Assembly: GCA_000385875.2 (NCBI GenBank)
Contig: KK365136.1
Span: 141,428 to 185,196 of the forward strand
Direction of reading: 5' to 3'
DNA: 43,769 bases
DNA from: Anncaliia algerae PRA339
Taxonomy: Eukaryota; Microsporidia; Tubulinosematidae
The position numbers and the translations under genes are program-made. The notes under the pieces are model-generated. The model had not been told where the DNA came from. It saw only the letters and a program-made list of their open reading frames with translations, and searched no databases. Numbering within the stretch: the first letter of the stretch is position 1; each line of letters opens with the position of its first letter. This document shows, piece by piece, positions 20,734 to 30,382 of this stretch.

Positions 20734-21050
20734 TTAAAAAACCCCTTTTATTTGTTGTTCAATTTCATTTTTCATTCTAATCAGTATTTTTAATGCTTTT
20801 TTAAAAATTTTAACAGCGTTAGCATTTGTGCCTTTTTCTTTGTTTATGAATTCATATCCGTGGAAATGCGTGGCATGGGAATAATTTAGTGAATATAATT
20901 TTTGATATGTTTTATGTTTATCAATATATTTTTTTCTTGGTAAAACATGCTCATTATTCAGAGATAATCAGTTTAGTCTTTTTTGTTGGGAATGCACGTT
21001 CAAAATTCTTTGCTATTTTTTCATTATATTCAAAAAATATGTACCGCCAG
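20734..21050 (-). pseudogene. C-terminal relic of an IS1595-like transposase
   Basis: The minus strand gives a 70-odd codon open stretch ending at TAA 20734-20736. Inside it, YSHATHFHGYEFINKEKGTN followed by ANAVKIFKKALKILIR fits the family's H.TVNHS.EFVN..TGTHTN.IE..WK.LK pattern. The catalytic Glu position is now Val or Lys, depending on alignment. Upstream (20950-21050) the frame has stops. It is the C-terminal half of a copy separate from the relic at 19560, because on this strand a C-terminal half cannot precede that N-terminal half. Confidence 0.45.
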
Positions 21051-22408
21051 TTTTATTATTAGTAATTTGGCGTTTTGAATTTTAATATGAAATTCATCAT
21101 AATTTCATGTTTTTAATTAGAATTTTCCGGGCTTCCCAGTTTATTGGATTTATTATATTGTTTTTTCTTAATTATATCTTAAGGCCTTTAAAAATAAATC
21201 TTTTTGAATTTATATTTTATTTTGTATTTCTCATACATGTATTAACACACCCTATGTATGTTTATTAAATATATTTATTACCCTTTAAGTTCTATTGTCT
21301 ATATATTCATAATATTTATTTTCCGTGGCTAACAGTCATGTTTTTATGCGTAATTCCATATTTCGTTGCATTTTAGACTTTATTATCTTATCTTCAAAGC
21401 TATTTTCGTTTAAATTCATGTATAATTAGTAGCTTTTATAGTTTTATAAAGTTTAAAAGCTAAATAATTTTCAAGACGAAATACTCTTTTGATTAAAAAA
21501 TTTCTCGCTGCTTTTTCAAAAACAAGATGTATAAAAAAAAATTTTGTCCTAGAAAAAAATTGCAAAATTATTTCGGATATTTAAAAAGTTCAAATTTTCT
21601 TTCTATATTATACTGGTCCCTACTCCCATTAGTGTTCTCATATATTCAGGATACAATGAGGTATTTCTAGTCATCGAGCTGTTGTTATCGGAATAAAATT
21701 CGTTTAAAGAATTAAATATGAATTATTATTTTAAAATTCTCGTATTTATACTTTCTACATGGTCTAAATCTTATTTAAATTTAATTAATCCCAAAAACTT
21801 TTTCTTATATTTACTTCACCCCTTCTTCCACAAAGTATTGTTGTGTCACGGTTTCCTAGGTGCACGACTAGGAAGCTTGGTAAATTTAGTTGGTTTAAAA
21901 ATATCTGAATGCAAGGGTTTTTAGTTTAAAATCTATTATACATATTACTTCTTTAAAAATAAAAGATTAGTATTTATAATCTTGTCGTTTATGACAGTAT
22001 AAATATATATGTGAGTTGTCACATAAATTATCATTGAATTTTTCTCGTTCAAAATTTCTTGTTCCCTTTAACTCTTTTAAAATTTAAAGATATATTCATC
22101 ATGATGTAGTTTTCTGTTTCCAAATATAATCAATTATTTTTGCAAAAATACTCGAACTTCATTTCTCTAATCACTATTCAAAACACAGGCAAATTAACTA
22201 TTTTGCCAGAGTTATAGATAGAAGATACGGATCAGTTTCTTTATATTTTTTTATATCATTAAAGTAAGAATTTTAAATATTTAATTTTTTAATATTAAAT
22301 TAATTATACTTATTAATTTTAAAATATTTAAAAATTTAATAATATTTAAATATAATTACCTCGAAATTGTTTTTAATTCTAAAATTACATAATTAAAAGC
22401 ATCCCATA
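21051..22408. other. AT-rich spacer with one strong small hairpin
   Basis: No gene supported; the 68-codon frame at 21718-21924 shows no recognisable motif. TTCCTAG (21853-21859) pairs perfectly with CTAGGAA (21868-21874) around an 8-base loop in a local patch of higher G+C. The last 150 bases before 22409 are almost pure A/T with several AAATATTTAA-like palindromes. Confidence 0.5.
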
Positions 22409-22411
22409 ATG
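22398..22411 (+). promoter_or_regulatory. CCC-containing start context of the Cdt1-like gene
   Basis: AGCATCCCATA directly precedes the ATG, a C-triplet in otherwise C-poor DNA. C- or G-triplets close to start codons are known from microsporidian genes as transcription or translation start signals. Most other genes in this window show only an A/T-rich palindrome (TTAAATATA-like) there. Confidence 0.35.
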
Positions 22412-23287
22412 TTCAATTATAATTTTAAAAATAAAGAGAAAAATGAATCTCTCAATAAAAGTGATGAAATCAAATTTAGCATCGATGATAATGAATATAA
22501 GCGATCAATTGAACTTAAAGAAATTAAAAATACTTCGGGTGATGATAGAATAAAATTATTGAGTTCTGTTTTGAACCAAAGCATAGTAGAAGTTAACGAT
22601 TTATCATTTACCCACAACTATAGACTTCCTTCAAACTTACAAAAGTTATCTAAATTATTTATCGCGATAAAATCTATTTGTAAATTTAATGAGAACAAAG
22701 AGCTGGTTACAATTTTTCATAACAGTAAAACATGTATAGAGAATATAGTGAATCAACAAGTATCCATAGAAGATATAGAAAGACTAAATTATGTCTATCC
22801 TGAAGCATTTGAATTTACAAAAGTAAAAATTAACTATGAAAATAGAGAGATAGATTCCTTTACAATAAAGTTAAAGGAGAACAATGTTAGGGAACTGGAG
22901 AATAGGCTTAAGATTATTGGTGATTTACAAAGAAAAACATTATTTGAAGATGCTATAGATAATTTAAATAAACCTTTGACTAAAAAAAGATTGATTCTTA
23001 ATGAAAAAGGCACTTCAATTCTAGAAAGAATCAAATTGAAAGAAAAAATGAGAAAAGAAGCTTTCATTAAAAATAATTCTTTCAATTATGAAGAATTAAA
23101 AGAAAAAATCAAGCAAATATATTATATTGAAAATAAGAAATCGATAGAGAAAAAAAAGATTATTCAAATGTTAGATTTATTCAACGCAGATAAAAAATTG
23201 GATCACATTTGTAAACTGTTTAGTGATGAATTTGAATTAAAAACGATCAACAAAATAGATTATATAATTTGTAAATTAATAAAGTAA
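22409..23287 (+). CDS. CDT1: Cdt1-like DNA replication licensing factor
   Basis: A 292-residue protein that looks like a minimal Cdt1, the factor that brings the MCM2-7 helicase to the origin recognition complex in G1. After a hydrophilic 60-residue N-terminus, residues 72-170 fit the geminin-binding/middle winged-helix of Cdt1. RLPSNLQKLSKLF starts the first helix, and the region runs through SIEDIERLNYVYPEAFEF (the I..I..l.P..f pattern) to the FTIKL strand. Residues 201-219 (TSILERIKLKEKMRKEA) match the SLLERIR.KE signature that opens the C-terminal MCM-binding winged helix. That helix follows with ILQ-type spacing (IIQMLDLF, HICKLF) to the end. Fungal and animal Cdt1 are about twice as long, and the extra length is mostly disordered regulatory sequence that is missing here. 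No introns are needed. The identification is from pattern, not from a search. Confidence 0.72.
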   Translation: MFNYNFKNKEKNESLNKSDEIKFSIDDNEYKRSIELKEIKNTSGDDRIKLLSSVLNQSIVEVNDLSFTHNYRLPSNLQKLSKLFIAIKSICKFNENKELVTIFHNSKTCIENIVNQQVSIEDIERLNYVYPEAFEFTKVKINYENREIDSFTIKLKENNVRELENRLKIIGDLQRKTLFEDAIDNLNKPLTKKRLILNEKGTSILERIKLKEKMRKEAFIKNNSFNYEELKEKIKQIYYIENKKSIEKKKIIQMLDLFNADKKLDHICKLFSDEFELKTINKIDYIICKLIK

Positions 23288-26200
23288 ATTAATTGAATTG
23301 TTTAAATATTGCATCAAATAAGTAATATAAATTACTTTCCAATTGAATAAATTATTGATTAAGTTGCTTTTTAAAATTGTTTGTTATTAATATTTAGTGA
23401 AATAAACCTTCTTAAAATTTACTTTTGGACAATCTTTCCATATATCATTTATTAAATAGTGACGGTGAAAATTATATATAGAAGCAAAAAAATTCATATT
23501 TTTAAAGCAAAAAACCTCGTCAACTATTTTGAATCACTTAAATTTTTTGAAATAAAAAACATTAGAATGAATGCCTATTTTCAGCTAGTATTTAAAAAAT
23601 TAATCATGCTATATAAATAGAATTTATATATTTTAGTTCATTCTTCATAGTTCTAAATATTTGTAGTTAGAAATTAAAAAATTTCAGAAATTTAGCAAGG
23701 TGAAAAACTCAAAGCAGCATTTACTTTTCATAAAGGTATTTGAAAAATACTATTTATTTTAGTAACCTGTAGAAAATCTAACATTTATTTTCCCGCCCAA
23801 CTACGCTGGAAATAAAAGATAAAAGGAAATTTTTAAATAAATATGAGTTTTTTTAGATTTTAATAAAGACAGGGTAAAAAGTCCATAAGTACAAAGGTAC
23901 CAATCAAGTCCCCGTACCTCAGGCACCTTAAAGGTATGGTGCCCTGGACATCCCGCTTAACCAATAAAATAATTTCTTGACAAACACATGTAGATTATTG
24001 TCTCAAAAATATATTCAGAATCCAAGATTTTGAATTTTACAAATTCATATTTCTTTTCTTTGTGGTAGGATAAATAATAAATCGGTAAATAATATCCATA
24101 ACACTGAAATCTAAACTAGTAAAATTACATTTATTAAAGCAGCAAAAAAAGTATACGCACAATCTCTTTTTAAATATTTCTTTAATTATTTTTAATGTTA
24201 AAAATAGGCCGTGATTGGATAAAAATCAAACAAAAAGAAATATATTTTATTGAAATATGATATGGAATTATATATACTTTGGTAAAGATTGAAATAATAA
24301 ATAAATATATCCCTAAACTTGATTTATAAATTGCTTTTATAATAGGCAATACATAAAATATTATTAATTTAATTTAAATATAAAACAAAGACTACGTAAC
24401 TAGAAAGGATTAAATATTTTTAAAAAAAGAAAACTATAGGAATATATTTTTTAATGTTTTTGAGGATAATTATTCTCAATATTGTCATTTTTATTGTTTT
24501 TAAATTTAATTTTACCTTTAAAAATATTCTCTAGCCTATTTTTAGCAAATATTTTATGAGGATTTATATATATTTCCCTCTAATTCAATCGTAAAAATAC
24601 ATCTTATAAATAAATACTAAAATATGTATTGGTTAATTATTTGTTTAAGGATCAAAAAATAAAACCATCAAAAATTATATTCTTTCTGTTAATTGAGAGT
24701 CTTATCTTACAAAACACATATTGTGAAGTATATGGGAAATAGAACATCAAAGAAAATAAAATGAAATATAAGAATAAATATTAAATTATTACGAACAAAA
24801 ATTATATATTTAGTGATATAGGAATACTCAAAATCATATATGAATGATTCTCATTATCATACTTACAAGATATTCAAAACTACAACGTATAAAACCTAAA
24901 AATACATACAACTGTGTTTTTCATTTCTTTGAGATGCAAGGGCATAAAGATTTGGAATTTTTCCTTTTGACTTCTGAATTAAAGCATTTATTTTTACTAA
25001 AATTATTATTTTTAATTTAATTTTTATCGTATGCTTACTTTTATTTCTCTCCAAATTAGCTTTAAAATATAAATGTTATGATTGAAATAATGATATATAC
25101 CTTAAAATATATTATCTTTATAAAAAATATACATATTTATAATTATATTATATTAACTAAATTGCTTTATTTATTTTCCGTTATATACTTTGAATATATG
25201 AAAAAGGATTTTTTATTTTATAGTAAAATTATTTAATAGAACAACTTTAATATTATTCATTTCATATGACTTTATTGCGCGCTAATTATTACAAATCTTG
25301 TTTAAACATAAAAATTGATTCTTTTATCGGATTTAATTCAAAAGTGCGAAACCACAAATTTAGCTAAAATGTAATATAATGAAAAGGTTTGGAGATATTT
25401 GAGAAGAATAAAAAGTTGAGTATTTATGATAAATATCTGTTTGATGGAATTAAAACGTTCCAGCAATTTAAGTTGATAAAGGAAAAAAAGTTCCTCCATT
25501 ATGGAAATATATTTTTGATTTAAGAGCAAAAATTTTATATTAGTAATTGTAAAAATTAAATCTAGATTGCGATCACTATTATATGTCCTTTAGGATATTT
25601 TTTGAATTTTTAGTGTCTGTCTATGAATCTTTAACATTGTGATTGAATTCTGTTTAATCTAGAAGATATATTTTATGAAAGCAAATTTAGTTATTTATAT
25701 ACAAAATGTATTTTTCGGCATTTTCAATTGAATTCTCTTTCGATAGAATTAATAATGGCCTTTCTGGTAATGTTTAATCCTAAGAACTTTGTGAATTTAT
25801 CTAATACTTTTTAATATAAACAGCGAAACATAAATTATTGGCTAATTTTGATTTTTGTAAGAAAATATTTACAAGATCTGAAATCTATAATGATTTTTTA
25901 TAAATTCGTAAAGACTTTTATATTTTTATAGTTTTTAAAGGGTTTGAATGGAAATCAAAATACCTAAGTTGAATTATTTATTTTCCCTAATACCATGTTT
26001 CCATTATAATTAAAATCAGAAACAATTTATTTTATATCATTTTTATACTATCAAACTATGATTTACAATTAAATATCAAAAAATTGTAATTTTTCTCTCC
26101 AATTAAGATTGATTGTTTTCAAATTATAAAATGCTTTTGATATGAAGTTTTATAGGTTTTGCGAAAATACGTTTTGTAGATATCATCTTTAATCCTTTCT

Positions 26201-26941
26201 AGTAGTATCTTTGAAGGCGGTAGAACTAAAGATAATATAGTATATAAATATATTAGAAAAGGAATTGCATAAGAAACTAATTATCCATATTTTTAAGAAA
26301 TAAAAAGTATTTTCAAATCCACCAATCAAAACCAATGATTTAATTGGTGCTTTTGACATAAATATAAGAAATCAAACCTTAAAACTATTATTAAAGGGAT
26401 ATTAATAAATTTATTTAGTATTATTACTAATAAATAAAGTATGTATTTTTAATCTTCTTACAATGATTATGAAAAGAATTCTTATGTTGTCTTAAAAATT
26501 CTCAAAGTTAAAAATAGAATTGTTGCATGCCAATAATTAGGTTTGTATTAAAAAGAATGGATTTAAAATATTTTATACTGTATAGGTATTGAAGGTATCA
26601 AAAAATTATAAAATGAAGTAATCATTTTATTTCTCTATGCAAACAAAATAAAGAATGATAGGAGTTATGAATGCATATTCAAAAAAACTATCTTTTATTA
26701 GCTACTTATTTTTAATATATAAAATTTTAGGTAGCATTTGGACTAAACTATTAAATTCATTTTATTTGGGACTTTTTTCAATCATTTATTTATTTTTATG
26801 AAAAACTTTAATATATTTCATATTTTTAAATATCCCTTAAAAGATAATACAAATTTTATTAGCAGAAATTAAAATAGTTTTCTTCAAATGTTTTACACAT
26901 TAAAGTTTTAAAAATAGTTAAAAAACCATCCAATAGTTTAA
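23288..26941. other. 3.65 kb AT-rich spacer, one GC-rich structured patch
   Basis: No coding frame supported; the frame at 25338-25529 is low complexity. The only striking feature is the GC-rich patch at 23881-23949, described separately. The rest is A/T-rich DNA with abundant stops. Confidence 0.55.
23881..23949. ncRNA. Candidate structured RNA or small element: three-way junction
   Basis: This 69-base patch is about 51% G+C in a background near 20%. GTCCA (23881-23885) pairs with TGGAC (23945-23949) as a closing stem. Inside, AGGTAC (23895-23900) pairs with GTACCT (23914-23919), and GGCACC (23922-23927) pairs with GGTGCC (23938-23943). All pairs are perfect. An alternative hairpin, TACCT (23915-23919) with AGGTA (23932-23936), would compete with these two. 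It is not a tRNA: no T-loop and no anticodon arm. Strand and expression are unknown; a palindromic transposon scrap is the main alternative. Confidence 0.35.
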
Positions 26942-27577
26942 TTATAAAATATCAAGTACTCTTTTACTTTTAGAGCATATCTCTTCTTCAATCCAATCAT
27001 TAGGAATAAATTCTTCCTTATTCCCTTCCAAAAACTTTACCAAATGCACTTTAGATGCATTCTTAAAGCATTTTTTGCTCTCTTCTTTCTTGTTGTCAAT
27101 AAAAAGAAGATATCCTTTGTAAAAGTAATACTTCCTGCTATTTATGGGCATATCAGCTAATTGGTAACAATCTAACACAAAATCTAAATCTACATGCAGA
27201 TTCTCCTTGTTTTCAACAATTTTTGACTTTCCACCAGCAAATATTTCTTCAATTAATTCTCCTCTTTTACTTGCTGCAACAGAATACGCCTTTATTTCAT
27301 AAAAGCTATTTGTGCTTTGCACAAGCAAATCTCTTTCATTATTAAGTTTATAAGCATTATAATAGCATTCAGCAGCATCAAATTTAACTCCACATTTATC
27401 GTAAGAAGTGGCAGCTTTTTGTAAGCAAAATATTTTCTCTTCTTTTGTAGAGGCTTGTTTATAAGCTTTCATATAAAGATCTGAAATTTCATAATAGTCT
27501 ATACCAAGGTATTTTTTATACCACGGAGGATTAAAAAGTTTCTCTGCCTTTTCTATTAATTGTTTATATTGACTCAT
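26942..27577 (-). CDS. SEC17: Short alpha-SNAP (Sec17-like) protein
   Basis: A 211-residue TPR-like helical protein resembling alpha-SNAP, the adaptor that recruits the ATPase NSF/Sec18 to SNARE bundles so they can be recycled after membrane fusion. Evidence: an N-terminal KAEKLFNPPWYKKYLG segment (the region where alpha-SNAP has its membrane-contacting loop), then paired helices. These include AYKQASTKEEKIFCLQKAATSYDKCGVKFDAAECYYNAYK (residues 39-78), matching the A..F..A..Y..A...A A..Y..A pattern, then SFYEIKAYSVAASKRGELIEEI and a C-terminal KGYLLFIDNKKEESKKCF. Typical alpha-SNAP has about 290 residues, so two or three helices and the usual acidic/Leu end are missing. It ends SKRVLDIL. It lies 590 bases downstream of the Hop2-like gene on the same strand. 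Confidence 0.62.
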   Translation of the reverse strand: MSQYKQLIEKAEKLFNPPWYKKYLGIDYYEISDLYMKAYKQASTKEEKIFCLQKAATSYDKCGVKFDAAECYYNAYKLNNERDLLVQSTNSFYEIKAYSVAASKRGELIEEIFAGGKSKIVENKENLHVDLDFVLDCYQLADMPINSRKYYFYKGYLLFIDNKKEESKKCFKNASKVHLVKFLEGNKEEFIPNDWIEEEICSKSKRVLDIL

Positions 27578-28167
27578 ATAAACAATAATATTTAATATTT
27601 AAATAAAAAATACATTTTTTAGGGAATTTAAAATAATTATTGATAATAAATATTTAATTAAATAATTTATAATTAAATAAAACATTAAATTAGAATTTTT
27701 ATAAAATTAATTTTTTAGAAATAAGACAAATTGAAGAGAAATTAATCATAGATATTTCTGAAGTAATTAATTATAAAAGAATGAACCAAGATAAATTTCA
27801 TAAATTAGTTTATGAACAATTGAATAGAATAAAGATTTAAATTTCAAATATCCAGTGTTGAATTAAATCAATGATTCATAAGAATTATGGTAGCTAAAAT
27901 ACATTGATATTTTAAAATTAAAGATAAATTTTTAAATATTAAATTCATTACATTTGTACATTTCTCGAAAGTTTTTGATATAAAAACTATTGGTTTTTAC
28001 ACATAAAGCAAGAATATTTTTTCATGAGACCAACTTTTATAAGAAAAAAGCCACTAATTTCTTTATTAAAAAGTTACCACAAAAGAATTATAGAAAATAA
28101 ATTAAATAAAAATATACTTTATTCATTCCTAAATTCAAGTAAAAGTTACTTTAATTGTTCAATTCTT
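27578..28167. other. Intergenic spacer, possible tiny reading frame
   Basis: No supported gene. A plus-strand stretch from 27694 to the TAA at 27838-27840 is open for 48 codons with protein-like composition (IEEKLIIDISEVINYKRM, then NQDKFHKLVYEQLNRIKI), but its first Met is 33 codons in. It is either chance or a leftover 3' end of a gene. Confidence 0.4.
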
Positions 28168-29133
28168 TTATAATTCAATCCCAACTTCATCGAATAACTC
28201 CTTTTTTTTGCAATTTAATCCATCACATAATGCATCAACTATTGTGCCAAACTTTACTTTAATTTCTTTTAATTGTGCATTGAGCTTCTTTGATTGCATG
28301 TCTAAATTATTAACCTCTTTTTCATCAATTTTACCACCTGATTTAATTTTGGTTAATCTTGATTCTAAAGTAGTAATTGATTGAACAGTTTCTTTAATTT
28401 CATTACGCAGACTTTTATCATCTTTATATTGTGTAATTTTACCAAGGAGCATTGATTTCTCATTGAAAGTTTCTTTTAATTGGTTATTTTCATTTTGAAG
28501 AATTTCAATTTCATTATCCAAATTCTCTAATTCTTCCACACTAATTGCTTCTTGCTCTTGTTTTGGACAATAGATGCTCGTTTTACCATAAGTTTTATTA
28601 ATTATTTGATTTTTTTCAGTAAAATCGGTAAGATATTTAGTTAATACTGTTTTGGTCACAGAGTTTTTTAATGTGATCAATAAATCCTGTATTGAAAATG
28701 GGCGGTTGAGAGAAACTATTACTTCAAGAATTTCCTGTTTAGTTGTTGGGCCAGAATTGTTCTTGCTTGGTTTTTTAGCAGTGGTTTTTGCATTTTTCTC
28801 ACTAATAGCAGATTTCTTTGATCCTTTTTTTGGAGGAGTTTTTGATTTTGATGTTTTCGCATCAGAATCATCTTCTGATAAAATATTAATATCTTTAACA
28901 ACCTTTTTCTTCTTGGGCATTGTTTTTTTAGATACTTGCTTCTTTGGTGGTGGAGCTTTCTTTACAACTTGAGGATTTTCTTCACAAAATGAAATAAAAT
29001 CAGAAGTATTTACATTATCATCTAGTACTACCGTTTCTTTGTTCAATACTGGAATCTCTGGTTGCGAAGAGTTATGTAAGGAAGTATAATGGTTTTCTTT
29101 TTCATCGAATTCTTGTGTTTCGTTACTAGCCAT
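28168..29133 (-). CDS. HOP2: Hop2-like homologous-pairing protein
   Basis: A 321-residue protein that resembles Hop2 (TBPIP family), which together with Mnd1 helps Dmc1/Rad51 pair homologous DNA in meiosis. Residues 129-193 fit the winged-helix DNA-binding domain (TKQEILEVIVSLNRPFSIQD, then L..LKNSVTKT and the YGKTSIY wing). Residues 198-295 form a long coiled coil for Mnd1 pairing (ENLDNEIEILQNENNQLKE, a middle hinge near SGGKID, and a second heptad run). The end has the family's closing motif, ...KKKELFDEVGIEL. Hop2 is usually about 220 residues. The first 128 residues here are an extra hydrophilic tail: an acidic start, then a Lys/Pro/Ser-rich basic run (KKAPPPKKQVSKKTMPKKKK and further), which could aid nuclear import or DNA contact. 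Mnd1 is not in the window. Confidence 0.72.
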   Translation of the reverse strand: MASNETQEFDEKENHYTSLHNSSQPEIPVLNKETVVLDDNVNTSDFISFCEENPQVVKKAPPPKKQVSKKTMPKKKKVVKDINILSEDDSDAKTSKSKTPPKKGSKKSAISEKNAKTTAKKPSKNNSGPTTKQEILEVIVSLNRPFSIQDLLITLKNSVTKTVLTKYLTDFTEKNQIINKTYGKTSIYCPKQEQEAISVEELENLDNEIEILQNENNQLKETFNEKSMLLGKITQYKDDKSLRNEIKETVQSITTLESRLTKIKSGGKIDEKEVNNLDMQSKKLNAQLKEIKVKFGTIVDALCDGLNCKKKELFDEVGIEL

Positions 29134-30382
29134 AGAAAAAATTAAGAATATATTTAAATATTAAAGTATTTTTTAAATAATATTAAATTTATAAAATAAA
29201 AATATTATTTTATTGAAAAAAGGTAAATAAACATGAGAAAATAAAATAGCTCAATTAATTAGCGTAATTTTTAAAATGATTGACTTGAACCGTAAAATTG
29301 CTTTTGTAAATAATTTATTGTTTTAATCACATAAAATTTATAAATTAATAAATAAATTATTGAATTTGTGATCGAATTTGAGTTTGGTAAACACAAATAT
29401 CATAAAAAAGATAATTAAAAATTTTCTATAGAATATAATGATTCTTTAATAGTTTTGTGAAACTTTCTTGTATTATATCCTTTGTTTTCCATGGAATGCT
29501 CAATAATGAATAAATATTTGTGTATGAAATAAATATATCTTATTGATTATATACATATTTACATAAAATCAGTTTTAAAATTTAGATTACATATTAGTAT
29601 TTGTTAGAAATTTTATATATTTTTATTTTACTTAATATTTGATGAGAACTAAATATTTTTACAATCCTTTAAATCAAATATTGTCATGATCTAATCTTTT
29701 TACAAGAATCATAAAGTTATTTTACTTTATTATAAATTAAATACATCATTAAGAGTAATTAATATTTTTGGATCTAATGATTTCTTTTTGTGTGGTATAA
29801 TCTGATAGATTCTATCAACATTTTTAAAAATGTGTGTTAAATTCTTTTTTATATTATGTTTTTACATATGCAAAATGCTTCTTTTTATTGATGTTTGTTA
29901 TGCAAGAAATATAAAAGAACATTCAAATATATTTTTTTATGATTCCTTGAAGATATCATATGTTAAAGAAATTATTTAAATGAAGGATTCTTTAAAAGAA
30001 AAATTAGTAAAAACTTTATTATAAATGTTTCCCAGTGGAATTGAAATATGTCAGTAGTTTAACCTTTTTATGTTAATTAAAAAATGGGCTTATTTAAATG
30101 ATTAATTCTCCTTGAAAAATACATATTAATATTTTTAGTTGAGAAATTTTTTAATTAATTTCATAAAAAAATAAAACTATATACAAAGTGTATTTCTATT
30201 ATAAAATTATTAACTCCCTTTGATTTTAGCAGAAAATGATAAATTAAATTTTTTGAATTACATCAAATATTATTTATTTTTACAATTTGACACAGTAAAA
30301 TATTTTTAACATAAAATACGTTAAAAGAATACATCACAATCAAATATTTAATTTAATTAAAAAATAAACTTAAAAAAATACT
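29134..30382. other. AT-rich spacer between divergent genes
   Basis: The Hop2-like gene and the secreted protein gene at 30383 point away from each other, so this 1.25 kb holds both promoters. Both ends show A/T palindromes (a TTTAAATATT-like box within 30 bases of the 29133 start, and ATATTTAATTTAATT before 30383). No other feature is seen. Confidence 0.5.

Noticed and set aside
19560-21050. Joining the two transposase relics into one element
   Set aside because: Both are on the minus strand, but the C-terminal-like piece lies at higher coordinates than the N-terminal-like piece, the wrong order for one gene.
21718-21924. 68-codon plus-strand frame with a start
   Set aside because: No motif, T-rich composition and a hairpin in the middle; probably chance.
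28652-28972. 106-codon frame opposite the Hop2-like gene
   Set aside because: Shadow of the Lys/Pro-rich coding strand, not an independent gene.
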